Below, one piece after another: positions 18,714 to 27,379 of a stretch of DNA of 64,000 nt. The position numbers and the translations under genes were made by a program. Location: NCBI RefSeq assembly GCF_024732245.1, contig NZ_CP093845.1:1612001-1676000 (forward strand). The letters are read 5' to 3'. The notes beneath the pieces are model-generated. The model saw nothing but the letters and a program-made list of their open reading frames with translations. It was not told where the DNA came from and did no database searches. This DNA is from Dietzia sp. B32. GTDB lineage: Bacteria; Actinomycetota; Actinomycetes; Mycobacteriales; Mycobacteriaceae. Numbering within the stretch: position 1 is the first letter of the stretch; each line of letters opens with the position of its first letter.

Positions 18714-19307
18714 ATGACGACGACGAGCCAGCAGCCGGCCGCCGGGGATCCGAACCCCGCGGGACAGTCGGGCGGGGGCCCGGAGGGTGGGGCACGTCCG
18801 GGCAGTGGCCAGCTGGGCGGTCGCGGCGGGCGGGGCCGTGGCGCCGTCGCGGCGGCCGTGGTGGTGGCGCTCCTCGTGATCGCCGCGCTCGCATGGCTCG
18901 TCCTCGCCGGACCGCTGTCGTCGTCCGCGCGGGCCGAGCGGGAGGTCGAGCAGACGCTGGAGAGCATGAGCTCGGCGGAGTCGTTCGCCGAGTTCAACGG
19001 TCACATGTGTGCGGAGAACCGCGTCCCGCAGGAGCTCGTGGACACCATCACCGCGTCGAGCGAGGCGACGGGTTCCGACCTCGACTCGATGTTCCGCGAG
19101 TCGATCGCGGGGTCGTTCCCCCAGGATCTCGAGGTCCTCGGGGTGGAAATCTCGGGCGACGGGACCGAGGCCACCGCGACCGTCGAGTCGGAGTCGGACG
19201 GTTCGGGCCCGGAGCAGATCCATATGCGCGACGAGGACGGTGCGTGGAAGATGTGCCAGCCCGGCGTCGGGATGGGTGCCGTCCCGCAGGACCAGCAGCC
19301 GGGCTGA
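18714..19307 (+). CDS. Single-pass membrane protein, Rv0361-like
   Basis: 197 residues: a Gly/Pro/Gln-rich cytosolic tail (1-42), one membrane segment (about 43-65, 'AVAAAVVVALLVIAALAWLVLA'), then an extracytoplasmic domain with two cysteines ('GHMCAENR', 'KMCQPG'). The external part has a DUF4878/lumazine-type NTF2-like feel, but I cannot assign it firmly. Its position upstream of fba matches M. tuberculosis Rv0361, a conserved membrane protein. The first codons are ATG-ACG-ACG-ACG. Function unknown. Confidence 0.75.
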   Translation: MTTTSQQPAAGDPNPAGQSGGGPEGGARPGSGQLGGRGGRGRGAVAAAVVVALLVIAALAWLVLAGPLSSSARAEREVEQTLESMSSAESFAEFNGHMCAENRVPQELVDTITASSEATGSDLDSMFRESIAGSFPQDLEVLGVEISGDGTEATATVESESDGSGPEQIHMRDEDGAWKMCQPGVGMGAVPQDQQPG

Positions 19308-19361
19308 GCCGCCCCGCCGGCCGTCAGGAGGTGGCCCGGCCGCCCGGCGACCTGCCGACGC

Positions 19362-20975
19362 TCAGGCTGGCCGGGTCGGCCGCTGACCGTTGCGGCTGTC
19401 CCGCTCGATGCTGGGCGGGTTGGTGAAGTGGCCGTCATCGGCGATGAGGCGGTCGAGGTGAAGTCGCCACTGGTGGTCGAGAATCCGGTCACGTGCCTGG
19501 GCCAGTGGCCCGTGGGGTGTGGTGCGGTGTTCGTGTCCGGTTTCGGTGATGATCGTCAGCTCGCCCAGAGGCCCCGGCCGGTAGGCGCAGTGGCCGAAGG
19601 TTTTCTCCCGGTGGTGCTTCCGGCAGTGGCAGAACAGATTCCACTCGGCCGTAGGCCCGCCCAGCTCAGGACGCTGGTGGTCGAAGGCGATGGCATGGTC
19701 GATCTCGCAGTCATACGCGTCCACCGTGCAGCCGGGGTGACGGCAGGTCCCGTCGCGTAGCCGGATCCGCTCGGCCAGCGCCGGGGTGATGGCGTACTTG
19801 AGCATCGCGTCCGGCTTGTCCTGGGCCCCCGGCTGCGGGTCGATCAGTTCGAACCTCACCTTCGCGTCGCCGCCGGACAGGAGTTCCTCGCACAGCCAGT
19901 CGAAGCTCGAGTAGGCGCCGTTGACGAACTGCACGCGGTTGGGCAGTCCCTGGGCGACGCTGTCGATGACGGAGATCCGGATGGGCTGCTCCGTGCCCCA
20001 CGACGCGCCCAGCTGCGGCCTGCCGGCGCCGGCCGGGGCGGTGTCGGCGGAGGCGGTGTCGGCAGGGGCGTCGCCGGCGCGGGCGGCGGCAGCAGAAGCA
20101 GCAGCATCCGTGTCGCTGCCGCTGTCGGCGGGCCCTTCCGGGTCGTACAGGCTGGTGCCGATGTCGTCGGTGGTCGGGTCCCCGAGTGCGCAGAGCGCGT
20201 CGGCGCGCAGTTGGTCCCGCGTGCGGGGGTGGCCCGCCTCGGAGGCGGCGCGGGCGGCGGCGTCGATCCGGCGGCGCAACTTCTCGGCGTCGCCACTGGG
20301 CAGCGAGGCCCACATGCTGGTCATGCCGTCGCGTGCCGGACGGAACCGGACCGTGCGCTGCTCCATGGCGGCGGCCACAGCATCGCCGGCGGCCTGCGGG
20401 TCGTGACGCTCCCGGGACGCGTCGACCGCGGTGTCCAGTGCCACCCGGCTTGGCCGGTGACCACCGTCGAGGTCTCGGGTCAGGGCGCCGACGACGTCCG
20501 ATTCCACCGCGCCGATGATCTGGTCGGGAACCCCTGCCAGGCGACAGGCGGCGTCGATCGCCAACTGTTCGGGGACCAGTCCCCGTTCGACCGCCTTGCG
20601 CAGCCGCGGTAGCCGGGTGTGGATCTGCACGCCGGCCGTGACCAGCCGCGCGGCGTGCCACCCGGTCAGCGACATGGCCGCGGCCAGATGATCGCGCGCC
20701 CGATCGGCGGGCTCGAGCCGGGAATAGTCGGGACGGGAGTCGGTGGACTGCTGCCCGTGCGCCGACTCCCGGGCCTCCCGGTCGAGACGCCCCATTGCCT
20801 CGACCAGCAGGTGGGCAGCGTGCAGCCGGGTCGCCGCTGCCAGGTTCTGTGCCAGCGTGGCCGAGCGCGCCACCTCGCTCAGCGCCTCGGCGCCCAGCGT
20901 GTCGAGGGGTTCCGACACGGCGCGAAGCGCCCCGGCGGAGGCCGAGCTCGTCGTCGTTCCCGTTTTCTCGCTCAT
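19362..20975 (-). CDS. DUF222 / HNH endonuclease domain protein (13E12-repeat type)
   Basis: 537 residues. A helical DUF222 domain (about 30-330), interrupted by an Ala/Asp-rich linker, precedes a C-terminal HNH nuclease module (about 405-470). The module has 'CRHPGCTVDAYDCEIDH', then an asparagine ('AEWNLFCHCRKHHREKT') and two further Cys/His pairs. This is the widespread actinobacterial 13E12-type family, often multicopy and thought to be linked to mobile elements, though its activity is poorly known. ATG 20975 is preferred for its GGAGGGGGTG site. It sits between the Rv0361-like gene and fba, where M. tuberculosis has mgtE, so it is a local insertion. Confidence 0.88.
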   Translation of the reverse strand: MSEKTGTTTSSASAGALRAVSEPLDTLGAEALSEVARSATLAQNLAAATRLHAAHLLVEAMGRLDREARESAHGQQSTDSRPDYSRLEPADRARDHLAAAMSLTGWHAARLVTAGVQIHTRLPRLRKAVERGLVPEQLAIDAACRLAGVPDQIIGAVESDVVGALTRDLDGGHRPSRVALDTAVDASRERHDPQAAGDAVAAAMEQRTVRFRPARDGMTSMWASLPSGDAEKLRRRIDAAARAASEAGHPRTRDQLRADALCALGDPTTDDIGTSLYDPEGPADSGSDTDAAASAAAARAGDAPADTASADTAPAGAGRPQLGASWGTEQPIRISVIDSVAQGLPNRVQFVNGAYSSFDWLCEELLSGGDAKVRFELIDPQPGAQDKPDAMLKYAITPALAERIRLRDGTCRHPGCTVDAYDCEIDHAIAFDHQRPELGGPTAEWNLFCHCRKHHREKTFGHCAYRPGPLGELTIITETGHEHRTTPHGPLAQARDRILDHQWRLHLDRLIADDGHFTNPPSIERDSRNGQRPTRPA

Positions 20976-21079
20976 CACCGCACCCCCTCCGACGCCGCGC
21001 CGTAATCGAACATACAAGCGATTGTACCGGCGCTGCGGAACTAGCACAAGAGTTCGACCCCGGAAGGGTCCGCGTACGA

Positions 21080-21113
21080 CAGCGGCGCCCCTCCGAGTGG
21101 AGGAGCGCCGCTG
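21080..21113 (-). terminator. Hairpin terminator after fba
   Basis: A 15-bp inverted repeat with one mismatch (21080-21094 with 21099-21113) and a 4-nt loop lies about 80 nt beyond the fba stop. Confidence 0.7.
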
Positions 21114-21192
21114 GTGGGGCGGGGTCGGACCGCGGTGAGGACTGATCGGTCAGACGGGCGGGATCAGGCCGTACCGATCAGGCCGCGTTCGA

Positions 21193-22236
21193 TCAAGCAG
21201 CGGCACCCTTGGACTTACCCGCCGACTTCAGGTCGTTGCACGCCTCGACAACGCGCTCGGACATGGCCTGCTCGGCCTTCTTCAGGTACGAACGCGGGTC
21301 GTAGACCTTCTTGTTGCCGACCTCGCCGTCGACCTTGAGCACACCGTCGTAGTTGCCGAACATGTGAGCGGCGATCGGACGGGTGAACGCGTACTGGGTG
21401 TCGGTGTCTACGTTCATCTTGATGACGCCGTAGGACAGCGCCTCCTCGATCTCGCTCTTGGCCGAGCCCGAACCGCCGTGGAAGACGAAGTCAAACGGCA
21501 GGTCACCGGCGTTGAGCCCCAGCTTCTCGACCGCGACGTCCTGGCCCATCTTCAGCACCTCGGGCTTGAGCTTGACGTTGCCCGGCTTGTAGACACCGTG
21601 GACGTTGCCGAAGGTCGCGGCCAGCAGATAACGCTGCCCGGTGTTGCCGGCGCCGAGTGCGTCGATGGTGGCCTCGAAGTCCTCACGGGAGGTGTAGAGC
21701 TTCTCGTTGATCTCGTTCTCGACACCGTCCTCCTCGCCGCCGACGACGCCGATCTCGATCTCGAGGATCTGCTTGGCGTTGGCCGTCTTCTCGAGCAGCT
21801 CCTTGGCGATCTCGAGGTTGCGGTCGAGCGGGGTGGCCGAGCCGTCCCACATGTGCGACTGGAACAGCGGGTTCTCGCCGCGGTCGACGCGCGCCTGGGA
21901 GATCTCGATGAGCGGTCGTACGAAGCCGTCGAGCTTGTCCTCGGGGCAGTGGTCGGTGTGCAGCGCGACCAGGATGTCGTACTTCGCAGCGATGACGTGC
22001 GCGAACTCGGCGAGCGCGACCGCGCCGGTGACCATGTCCTTGACGTTCAGGCCCGAGCCGAACTCGGAACCGCCGGTGGAGAACTGGATGATGCCATCGG
22101 ACCCGGCGTCGGCGAAGCCCTTGATGGCCGCGTTGATGGTCTCCGAGGACGTGCAGTTGATCGCCGGGTAGGCGAAGCCCTCGTTACGGGCCCGGTCGAG
22201 CATGTCCTTGTACTGTTCGGGAGTTGCGATGGGCAT
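21193..22236 (-). CDS. fba: Class II fructose-bisphosphate aldolase
   Basis: 347 residues. It is the Zn-dependent aldolase of glycolysis and gluconeogenesis. Signatures include 'FAYPAINCTSSETINAAIKG', the zinc site in 'LVALHTDHCPEDKLDGF', 'FQSHMWDGSATPLDRNLEIA', 'LEIEIGVVGGEEDG' and 'FHGGSGSAKSEIEEAL', all at family positions. ATG 22236 begins 'MPIATPEQY', the normal N-terminus. Corresponds to Rv0363c in M. tuberculosis. It ends in an Ala/Lys tail. Confidence 0.97.
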   Translation of the reverse strand: MPIATPEQYKDMLDRARNEGFAYPAINCTSSETINAAIKGFADAGSDGIIQFSTGGSEFGSGLNVKDMVTGAVALAEFAHVIAAKYDILVALHTDHCPEDKLDGFVRPLIEISQARVDRGENPLFQSHMWDGSATPLDRNLEIAKELLEKTANAKQILEIEIGVVGGEEDGVENEINEKLYTSREDFEATIDALGAGNTGQRYLLAATFGNVHGVYKPGNVKLKPEVLKMGQDVAVEKLGLNAGDLPFDFVFHGGSGSAKSEIEEALSYGVIKMNVDTDTQYAFTRPIAAHMFGNYDGVLKVDGEVGNKKVYDPRSYLKKAEQAMSERVVEACNDLKSAGKSKGAAA

Positions 22237-22366
22237 GTGGTCTCCTCCAGGGTTCTCGGCTGTGCGACGTGCGCATCTCGGGGCGCCGCACCCCTGTGGA
22301 GGTGGGCGCACACCCTCCAGCCTAGGCCAGCGTGACGGGGCGCACCCGCGAGCCGGGTGCGACACG

Positions 22367-23362
22367 CTACCGGCGGAGCAGTTCGGCGAGCGCGGTGTCG
22401 GCCCGGGCGAGGTCGTCGCGGTCGAATGTCGAGGTCGAGGCCATGATCTCGTCGGCCCCGGTCCGCTCCACCAGCGCGGCGAGCTCCCCCGCCACTTTCC
22501 CGGCTTCCCCGTGGAGGGCCCCCGCCATCCAGTCCTCCATCCGACGGAGCTGCTGCGGACGGAATCTTCGGTCCAGGATCTCCGCCGGCGACCGGAGCGG
22601 GCCGAACACCCCGGTCTCCCGCGACTCGGCCATCGCCCAGGCCTCCGGCAGCAGCAGGCCCCTCGCGTCCTCGATGGAGTCGGCGACCATCACCTCCAGG
22701 CTCACCACCACGTACGGTTCCGGCGTGGCGTCGCTCGGCCGGAACGTCTCGCGGTAGCGGTCCAGCGGCGTGGGGTCGGCGAGCAGTCGCGGTCCCCCGA
22801 CCACGACGGGCAGGCCGGCGCGCGCGGCGACCTCGAGGCCCCGGCCGGTGGCGAGCACGAACACCGGGGGCGGGTCCTCGACGACCGGCAGCGAGGTGAC
22901 GGGGCCGCGGCCGTGGAGGAAGTCGAGTACGGCCGTGATGTCGCGGGCGAAGGCGTCGGTGCCGTAGTCGGTGACACCGAGCGCCTCGCGGACCGGCGCG
23001 GTGAACCCGAGCGAACGCCCCACCCCCAGGTCGATCCGGCCCGGGTGCATGGCCTCGAGCATGGCGAACTGCTCGGCGACGACCAGCGGCCGGTGATGGG
23101 CGAGCATCACGCCCCCGGAGCCGAGCCGGATGCGCGTGGTGCGCGCGGCGGCGGCCGCGACCAGTAGGGGCGGGCTCCCGCTCGCGATGCCGGGGACGGA
23201 GTGGTGCTCCGCCGTCCAGTAGCGGTGGAACCCCAGGGCGTCGGCCCGCTCCGCGCGGACCAGCGTGCCCTCGATCGCGGCGGCGTGGGACTCGCCGACG
23301 CGGGTCCGCGACCTGTCCAGGAGGGACAGTCGGAGGGTGTCCGGCAGGTCTGTGGGGGCCAC
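22367..23362 (-). CDS. LLM-class (luciferase-like) flavin-dependent oxidoreductase
   Basis: 331 residues with the group of motifs of the MsnO8/YhbW-type LLM family: 'LSLLDRSRTRVG', 'GFHRYWTAEHHSVPGIASGSP', 'IRLGSGGVMLAHHRPLVVAEQFAMLEAMHPGRIDLG' (seen as GSGGVMLAHHRPL and AMLEAMHPGRIDLGVG) and 'DEIMASTSTFD'. It should use FMNH2/F420-type flavin; the substrate is unknown. GTG 23362 ('VAPTDLPDTLRLS') is the best start, since upstream frame content is antisense to dedA. Divergent from DedA. Confidence 0.9.
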   Translation of the reverse strand: MAPTDLPDTLRLSLLDRSRTRVGESHAAAIEGTLVRAERADALGFHRYWTAEHHSVPGIASGSPPLLVAAAAARTTRIRLGSGGVMLAHHRPLVVAEQFAMLEAMHPGRIDLGVGRSLGFTAPVREALGVTDYGTDAFARDITAVLDFLHGRGPVTSLPVVEDPPPVFVLATGRGLEVAARAGLPVVVGGPRLLADPTPLDRYRETFRPSDATPEPYVVVSLEVMVADSIEDARGLLLPEAWAMAESRETGVFGPLRSPAEILDRRFRPQQLRRMEDWMAGALHGEAGKVAGELAALVERTGADEIMASTSTFDRDDLARADTALAELLRR

Positions 23363-23437
23363 GACCCCACCGTAGCGCCGCGGGTGGCGGGGTCCCGCGC
23401 GCTGCAGGATCACGGGCGGGCGGATTGTGATGCCCCG

Positions 23438-24133
23438 GTGATCACGCACCTCCTGGCCGAGCAGGCCCCTCAGGTTCTCGCGCTGGGCCCCGGCTTCATG
23501 GATCCCGAGTTCTGGCTGTCCGGCGACGGGCCGTTCGGCAAGGCCATCCTCCCGGCACTGCTGTCCGTGGTCTTCATCGAGTCCGGCCTCCTGTTCCCGT
23601 TCCTGCCCGGGGACTCCCTGCTGTTCACGGCGGGCCTGCTCACACAGCAGGACAATCCCTTCGCCCCACTGTGGGTGGTGCTGGTGACCGCGCCGATCGC
23701 GGCATTCCTCGGTGACCAGGTGGGGTATTTCATCGGCAACCGCTGGGGACATCACCTGCGGGAGCGGCCGGACGGGCGGTTCTTCAAGCAGGCCTACATC
23801 CACGAGTCCCACGAGTTCTTCGAGAAGTGGGGCCCTGCGACCATCATCCTGTGCCGCTTCGTGCCGATCGTCCGCACCTATGCGCCACTGGTCGCGGGCA
23901 TGGCCGGGATGCGCTACCGGGTCTTCGTCGCGTTCAACGTGATCGGGGCCCTGTTGTGGGCGGCGGGCGTGACCGCGCTCGGCGCGTGGCTCGGCCAGTT
24001 CACCTTCATCAAGGAGCACATCGATCTCATCCTCATCGGGATCGTGCTGGTGTCGGTGCTGCCGATGCTGATCACCGCGGGACCGAAGCTCCTCGCCCGG
24101 ATCCGCAACGGGCCGGCCGCCCCGGCCGCCTGA
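23438..24133 (+). CDS. DedA-family membrane protein (Rv0364-like)
   Basis: 231 residues with five hydrophobic segments and the DedA/SNARE-associated signatures 'FIESGLLFPFLPGDSLLFTAG', 'FLGDQVGYFIGNRWG', 'FFEKWGPATIILCRFVPIVRTYAPLVAG' and 'NVIGALLWAAG'. The acidic Glu/Asp in the first re-entrant loop and the arginine in 'CRFVPIVRT' are the conserved functional residues. DedA proteins such as UptA are undecaprenyl-phosphate translocases or related lipid scramblases. GTG 23438 is the only well-placed in-frame start. Matches the position of Rv0364 after fba. Confidence 0.93.
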   Translation: MITHLLAEQAPQVLALGPGFMDPEFWLSGDGPFGKAILPALLSVVFIESGLLFPFLPGDSLLFTAGLLTQQDNPFAPLWVVLVTAPIAAFLGDQVGYFIGNRWGHHLRERPDGRFFKQAYIHESHEFFEKWGPATIILCRFVPIVRTYAPLVAGMAGMRYRVFVAFNVIGALLWAAGVTALGAWLGQFTFIKEHIDLILIGIVLVSVLPMLITAGPKLLARIRNGPAAPAA

Positions 24134-24152
24134 GTCGTCGCCGGCCCGCCGC

Positions 24153-24359
24153 CTAGTCCGGCCCGCGCCGCCCCGGCCCTCGCCACCCCGGTCCGCGCCA
24201 GCGCAGCGCGGCGACCGTCGCCCCGATCACCACGAGCACCCCGATCCCCTGCAGCCCCGGGGAGTCGTCGGCCTCGCCGAGAACGACCGCCGTCGCCCCC
24301 AGCGCGATCGCGACCAGCACGGCGGTCAGCACCAGTGCGAAGTGCAGCGCGCGCCTCAT
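24153..24359 (-). CDS. Small two-helix membrane protein
   Basis: 68 residues with two hydrophobic segments ('HFALVLTAVLVAIALGATAVVL' and 'LQGIGVLVVIGATVAALRW') and a basic Gly/Arg/Pro tail. It overlaps the HTH gene by 4 nt (ATGA). Last gene of the DUF2975-HTH operon. No family recognised. Confidence 0.7.
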   Translation of the reverse strand: MRRALHFALVLTAVLVAIALGATAVVLGEADDSPGLQGIGVLVVIGATVAALRWRGPGWRGPGRRGPD

Positions 24360-24562
24360 TCCTCCACCCACTCCAGCAGGTCCCCGGGCTGGCACTCGAG
24401 GACGCGGCACATGGCCTCGAGAGTGCTGAACCGCACAGCCTTGGCCCGGCCGTTCTTCAGCACCGAGACGTTCGCCGGCGTCAGTCCCACCCGCTCCGCG
24501 AACTCGCCGACGCTCATCTTGCGCCTGGCCAGTTCCACGTCGATCCGCACGACGATCGGCAT
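24356..24562 (-). CDS. Cro/C1-type HTH transcriptional regulator (YozG-like)
   Basis: 68 residues, essentially one helix-turn-helix: 'MSVGEFAERVGLTPANVSVLKNGRAKAVRFSTLEAMCRVLECQPGDLL' is visible as MSVGEFAERVGLT, NVSVLKNGRAKA and TLEAMCRVLECQPGDLL. This subfamily is commonly encoded beside DUF2975 membrane proteins. It begins at the A of the upstream TGA (TGATG junction) and overlaps the next gene by 4 nt, so three genes are tightly coupled. It likely represses its own operon. Confidence 0.92.
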   Translation of the reverse strand: MPIVVRIDVELARRKMSVGEFAERVGLTPANVSVLKNGRAKAVRFSTLEAMCRVLECQPGDLLEWVEE

Positions 24563-25041
24563 CAGACCACCGCGTCCATCTCGGAGCGCAGGGAGGTGGC
24601 CTGCCGCAGCAGGGCGCGCATGACCACCATGAGAAGCGCGGCGACCGTGATGACGACGACGACGAGGAAGAGCAGGAGCGGGAGACCGGGGTCATCAGCG
24701 TTGATGCCGACCAGCACCAGCACGACCACGAGCATCACCCAGGCCGCGACGATCGCCCCCAGGATCACATCGACCCAGACCAGGGACGCGTCCGTGAAGA
24801 TGCGGTCGGCCTTGACCATCGAGAGCAACTTCCAGGTGGCCACGACCACGACCTGGATGCACACCACCCAGTAGATCGATACGGCCGTCAGCGGCCAGCG
24901 CAGATGCGCCGCCTCCGGCGTCGTCTCCGCCATGTGCGCGAACTGACCCGGCAGCGACATCACCTCGAACAGGACCAGGATCGCGAACAGCACCACCAGG
25001 AACACCCGCAGCGGAAGTACCGCTCGTCTTTCGATCTCCAT
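24562..25041 (-). CDS. DUF2975 membrane protein
   Basis: 159 residues with four membrane segments: 'LRVFLVVLFAILVLFEVM', 'PLTAVSIYWVVCIQVVVVATW', 'VILGAIVAAWVMLVVVLVLVG' and 'LLLFLVVVVITVAALLMVVM'. Between segments two and three is 'RIFTDASLVWVDVI', typical of DUF2975. ATG 25041 ('MEIERRAVL') is chosen; an upstream in-frame start at 25059 would run into the putative operator. Paired with an HTH regulator as is common for this family. Function unknown. Confidence 0.88.
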   Translation of the reverse strand: MEIERRAVLPLRVFLVVLFAILVLFEVMSLPGQFAHMAETTPEAAHLRWPLTAVSIYWVVCIQVVVVATWKLLSMVKADRIFTDASLVWVDVILGAIVAAWVMLVVVLVLVGINADDPGLPLLLFLVVVVITVAALLMVVMRALLRQATSLRSEMDAVV

Positions 25042-25062
25042 GCAACGACTATGGGCCACTAT

Positions 25063-25079
25063 CTATCGAAAATCAATAG
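25063..25079. promoter_or_regulatory. AT-rich near-palindrome, candidate operator of the DUF2975-HTH operon
   Basis: CTATCGAAAATCAATAG (plus strand) has arms CTAT-CGA and TCA-ATAG around AAA. It lies 22-38 nt upstream of the DUF2975 start in an otherwise GC-rich stretch, where a promoter would be expected. Binding by the operon's own HTH protein is inference. Confidence 0.35.
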
Positions 25080-25113
25080 GCGTCGCCCGGGCGAGGCGCT
25101 CAGGGCGAGGCGC

Positions 25114-25803
25114 TCAGGCCGGAGCGGCGTGTTCGCGGATCCAGGCGTGCATCGCGATCCCGGCGGCCACCCCCGCGTTGATCGACCGGGTCGAGCCGAA
25201 CTGGGCGATGGAGACGGTCTTCGCGGCACGCAGGCGGGCGTCGTCGCTCACCCCGGGGCCCTCCTGACCGAAGAGCAGGACGCAGGCGCGCGGCAGGCGA
25301 GCGGTCTCCAGCGGCTCGGCGCCGGGAAGGTTGTCGACGGCGACGACCGGCAGCCCCTCGGACTCGGCCCAGTCCATGAGCGCGGCCACGTCCTCGTGGT
25401 GACGCAGATGCTGGTAGCGGTCGGTGACCATGGCTCCGCGCCGGTTCCAGCGTCGCCGCCCCACGATGTGCACCTCGGCCGCCAGGAAGGCGTTGGCGGT
25501 GCGCACCACGGTGCCGATGTTGGCGTCGTGCCCGAAGTTCTCGATCGCCACGTGGAACGGGTGCCGCCGGGTGTCGAGGTCGGCGACGATCGCTTCGCGG
25601 CGCCAGTACCGGTAGCGGTCGACCACGTTGCGGCGATCCCCCTGGTCGAGGAGGTCGGGATCCCACCGGTCGCCGACCGGACGCGGCTCGTCCGGGTGCT
25701 CGAGCTCCCACGGGCCGACGCCGACCGCGCCCTCGCCCCATTCGGTGGGGCCCGCCGCGGGCTCCGTGGAGTCCGCCGGGCCCTGCGGATCCACTTCCGT
25801 CAC
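25114..25803 (-). CDS. SpoU/TrmH-family RNA 2'-O-methyltransferase (Rv0380c-like)
   Basis: 229 residues. The C-terminal 160 form the SPOUT fold: 'NFGHDANIGTVVRTANAF', 'LLFGQEGPGVSDDA' and 'IAQFGSTRSINAGVAAGIAMHAW' are motifs 1-3, which bind SAM and form the trefoil knot. The N-terminal 65 residues are acidic and not conserved. It methylates ribose in tRNA or rRNA; the position modified cannot be deduced. GTG 25803 overlaps the SDR stop by 4 nt. Last gene of the pyrE operon, as Rv0380c lies beside pyrE in M. tuberculosis. Confidence 0.9.
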   Translation of the reverse strand: MTEVDPQGPADSTEPAAGPTEWGEGAVGVGPWELEHPDEPRPVGDRWDPDLLDQGDRRNVVDRYRYWRREAIVADLDTRRHPFHVAIENFGHDANIGTVVRTANAFLAAEVHIVGRRRWNRRGAMVTDRYQHLRHHEDVAALMDWAESEGLPVVAVDNLPGAEPLETARLPRACVLLFGQEGPGVSDDARLRAAKTVSIAQFGSTRSINAGVAAGIAMHAWIREHAAPA

Positions 25804-26612
25804 GAGGTCAGGCGCCGGTTGGACAGCTTGACCAGGCGACCCGGGGCGACCTGCGAGGCGAGATACATGGCGGTGGCCTGCGCCCCGACCGGTCGATGGA
25901 CCTCGCGGCCCAGCGCGCTGCGGATCCGGCCCACCATCCCGGTGGGCCTCCGTCGCGTCTGCTCGGCCAGGTCGAGGACCTCGCCGGCGACGTCGCCCTC
26001 GGTGAGGCGCACGCCCATGGTGCGCATCCCGGCGGTGTCGACGCCCTCGAGCATCCCCGTGCCCACGTACAGTGGCCACACCGAGCACACCCTGATGCCG
26101 TGGGGCGCCCACTCCAGGTCCAGGGCCTCGGTGATACCGCGGACCGCGAACTTGGTGGCCGAGTACGTCGCCATCTCGGCCTGGCCGTAGATCGCCGACG
26201 CCGAACAGAGGTTCACCACGGTGGGGGTGGAGGCCTTCCGCAGGAACGGGAACGCGGCCCGACAGCCGTAGAGGACGCCCTTGACGTTGACGTCCACCAG
26301 CGCGGAGTCCTTCTCGAAGCTCGCGTCCATGAACGGCGTGCCGTAGAGCAGGCCGGCATTGTTGACCAGCACGTCCAACGCGCCGCCGCTGCGGGAGGTG
26401 AGCTCGGCCAGAGCTGCTTCCCACGCGCCCGGGTCTGTGACATCGAGGGCACCGGTGACGATGCGGTCGTCGCTCTCGGCCCATGCGCAGGGCTCGAGGT
26501 CGTACGCGCCGACCAGGTAGCCGGCGTCGGCGAACCGGCGGGCGGTCGCCTCGCCGATCCCGCGCCCGGCACCGGTGACGAGGACGGTGCGGGGGGTTCC
26601 GGAGGCGGTCAC
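25800..26612 (-). CDS. Short-chain dehydrogenase/reductase
   Basis: 270 residues. Classical SDR: the NAD(P) loop 'VLVTGAGRGIGEATARRF' (about 10-27), 'LDVLVNNAGLLYG', the catalytic Ser in 'NLCSASAIYG', and Tyr-x3-Lys in 'ATYSATKFAVRG'. 'WPLYVGTGML' replaces the usual P-G motif. Many actinobacterial homologs act on hydroxy-fatty or sterol-like alcohols; the substrate here is unknown. GTG 26612 and its stop both overlap neighbours by 4 nt, showing tight coupling with the lysoplasmalogenase-like and SpoU genes. Confidence 0.92.
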   Translation of the reverse strand: MTASGTPRTVLVTGAGRGIGEATARRFADAGYLVGAYDLEPCAWAESDDRIVTGALDVTDPGAWEAALAELTSRSGGALDVLVNNAGLLYGTPFMDASFEKDSALVDVNVKGVLYGCRAAFPFLRKASTPTVVNLCSASAIYGQAEMATYSATKFAVRGITEALDLEWAPHGIRVCSVWPLYVGTGMLEGVDTAGMRTMGVRLTEGDVAGEVLDLAEQTRRRPTGMVGRIRSALGREVHRPVGAQATAMYLASQVAPGRLVKLSNRRLTS

Positions 26613-27379
26613 GGCCTGCTCCCGGCGTTCCGGGCGGCCGCGGCGGTGCCGGTGAGCAGCAGGAGCGCCGCCGTGGCGTAGGTGTCGATCACTCCGACGT
26701 CCAGCGACCGGGCGAGGGCGGTCCCGCCCTCGGCCCGGCGGCGGGCCAGGATGAGCGAATCGCTGAGCAGGAACACGGGCCCGGCGACCGCCAACACCGA
26801 GGCCGCCGGGCCGTGCGAACGGTCGACGGAGGTGGCGAGCGCGGACAGCGTGGCGAGCAGCCCGCCGTATGCCGCGAGCGGGGCATTGCGGCGGTTCTCC
26901 GTGAGGAGCACCGCACCGGCGACACCGGCGACCACGCCGTGCACGGCGGATTGCACCGGCTTGAACCGCAGCCCCGAACGCAGCATCAGTCCACCGAGTG
27001 CGAGGTGCCCCACCCCGAACGCCGCGGCCCCCGCAACGAGACGGGACGTCGACCGGCTCGCGTGGCCGCCGCCGAGCATGAGGATCGCGTCGCCCGCCGT
27101 GTACCCCGCCCCGGTGACCGACAGCAGGGCGGTGTCGACCGCGGAGAGCCGGCCGTCGCGTAGGGCGATCGTCAGCGCCGCCGGCACGATCACCGGCTTG
27201 CACAGCTTCTCCAGCGCGCCGACCCCGGTGGCCTTGGCGATCTCCGTCCCCGCGGTGGCCGCGAGGAACGCGGGCCCCTCCGGGCGGGAGGTGTCGGCGA
27301 GCGAGCCCACCCGCTCCGTCAGCGCCTGCACCAGGCGATCGCGGAATGCCCTCGTCGTCGTCGTATCCATGCTGGTCAC
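26609..27379 (-). CDS. YhhN/TMEM86 (lysoplasmalogenase-like) membrane protein
   Basis: 256 residues with about eight short hydrophobic segments after a soluble 60-residue start. 'CKPVIVPAALTIALRDG', 'GAGYTAGDAILMLGG', 'FGVGHLALGGLML' and 'GPVFLLSDSLILARRR' are the YhhN-family signatures, including the conserved Asp residues in GDAIL and SDSL. Vertebrate TMEM86 and some bacterial YhhN proteins cleave the vinyl-ether bond of lysoplasmalogens; activity here is inferred. GTG 27379 overlaps the pyrE stop (GTGA); the internal ATG at 27370 is an alternative. Confidence 0.87.
   Translation of the reverse strand: MTSMDTTTTRAFRDRLVQALTERVGSLADTSRPEGPAFLAATAGTEIAKATGVGALEKLCKPVIVPAALTIALRDGRLSAVDTALLSVTGAGYTAGDAILMLGGGHASRSTSRLVAGAAAFGVGHLALGGLMLRSGLRFKPVQSAVHGVVAGVAGAVLLTENRRNAPLAAYGGLLATLSALATSVDRSHGPAASVLAVAGPVFLLSDSLILARRRAEGGTALARSLDVGVIDTYATAALLLLTGTAAAARNAGSRP

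Noticed and set aside
19362-20975. DUF222/HNH gene as a possible homing endonuclease or group II intron
   Set aside because: No intron or intein features surround it; the 13E12-type family is a standard chromosomal gene in actinobacteria.
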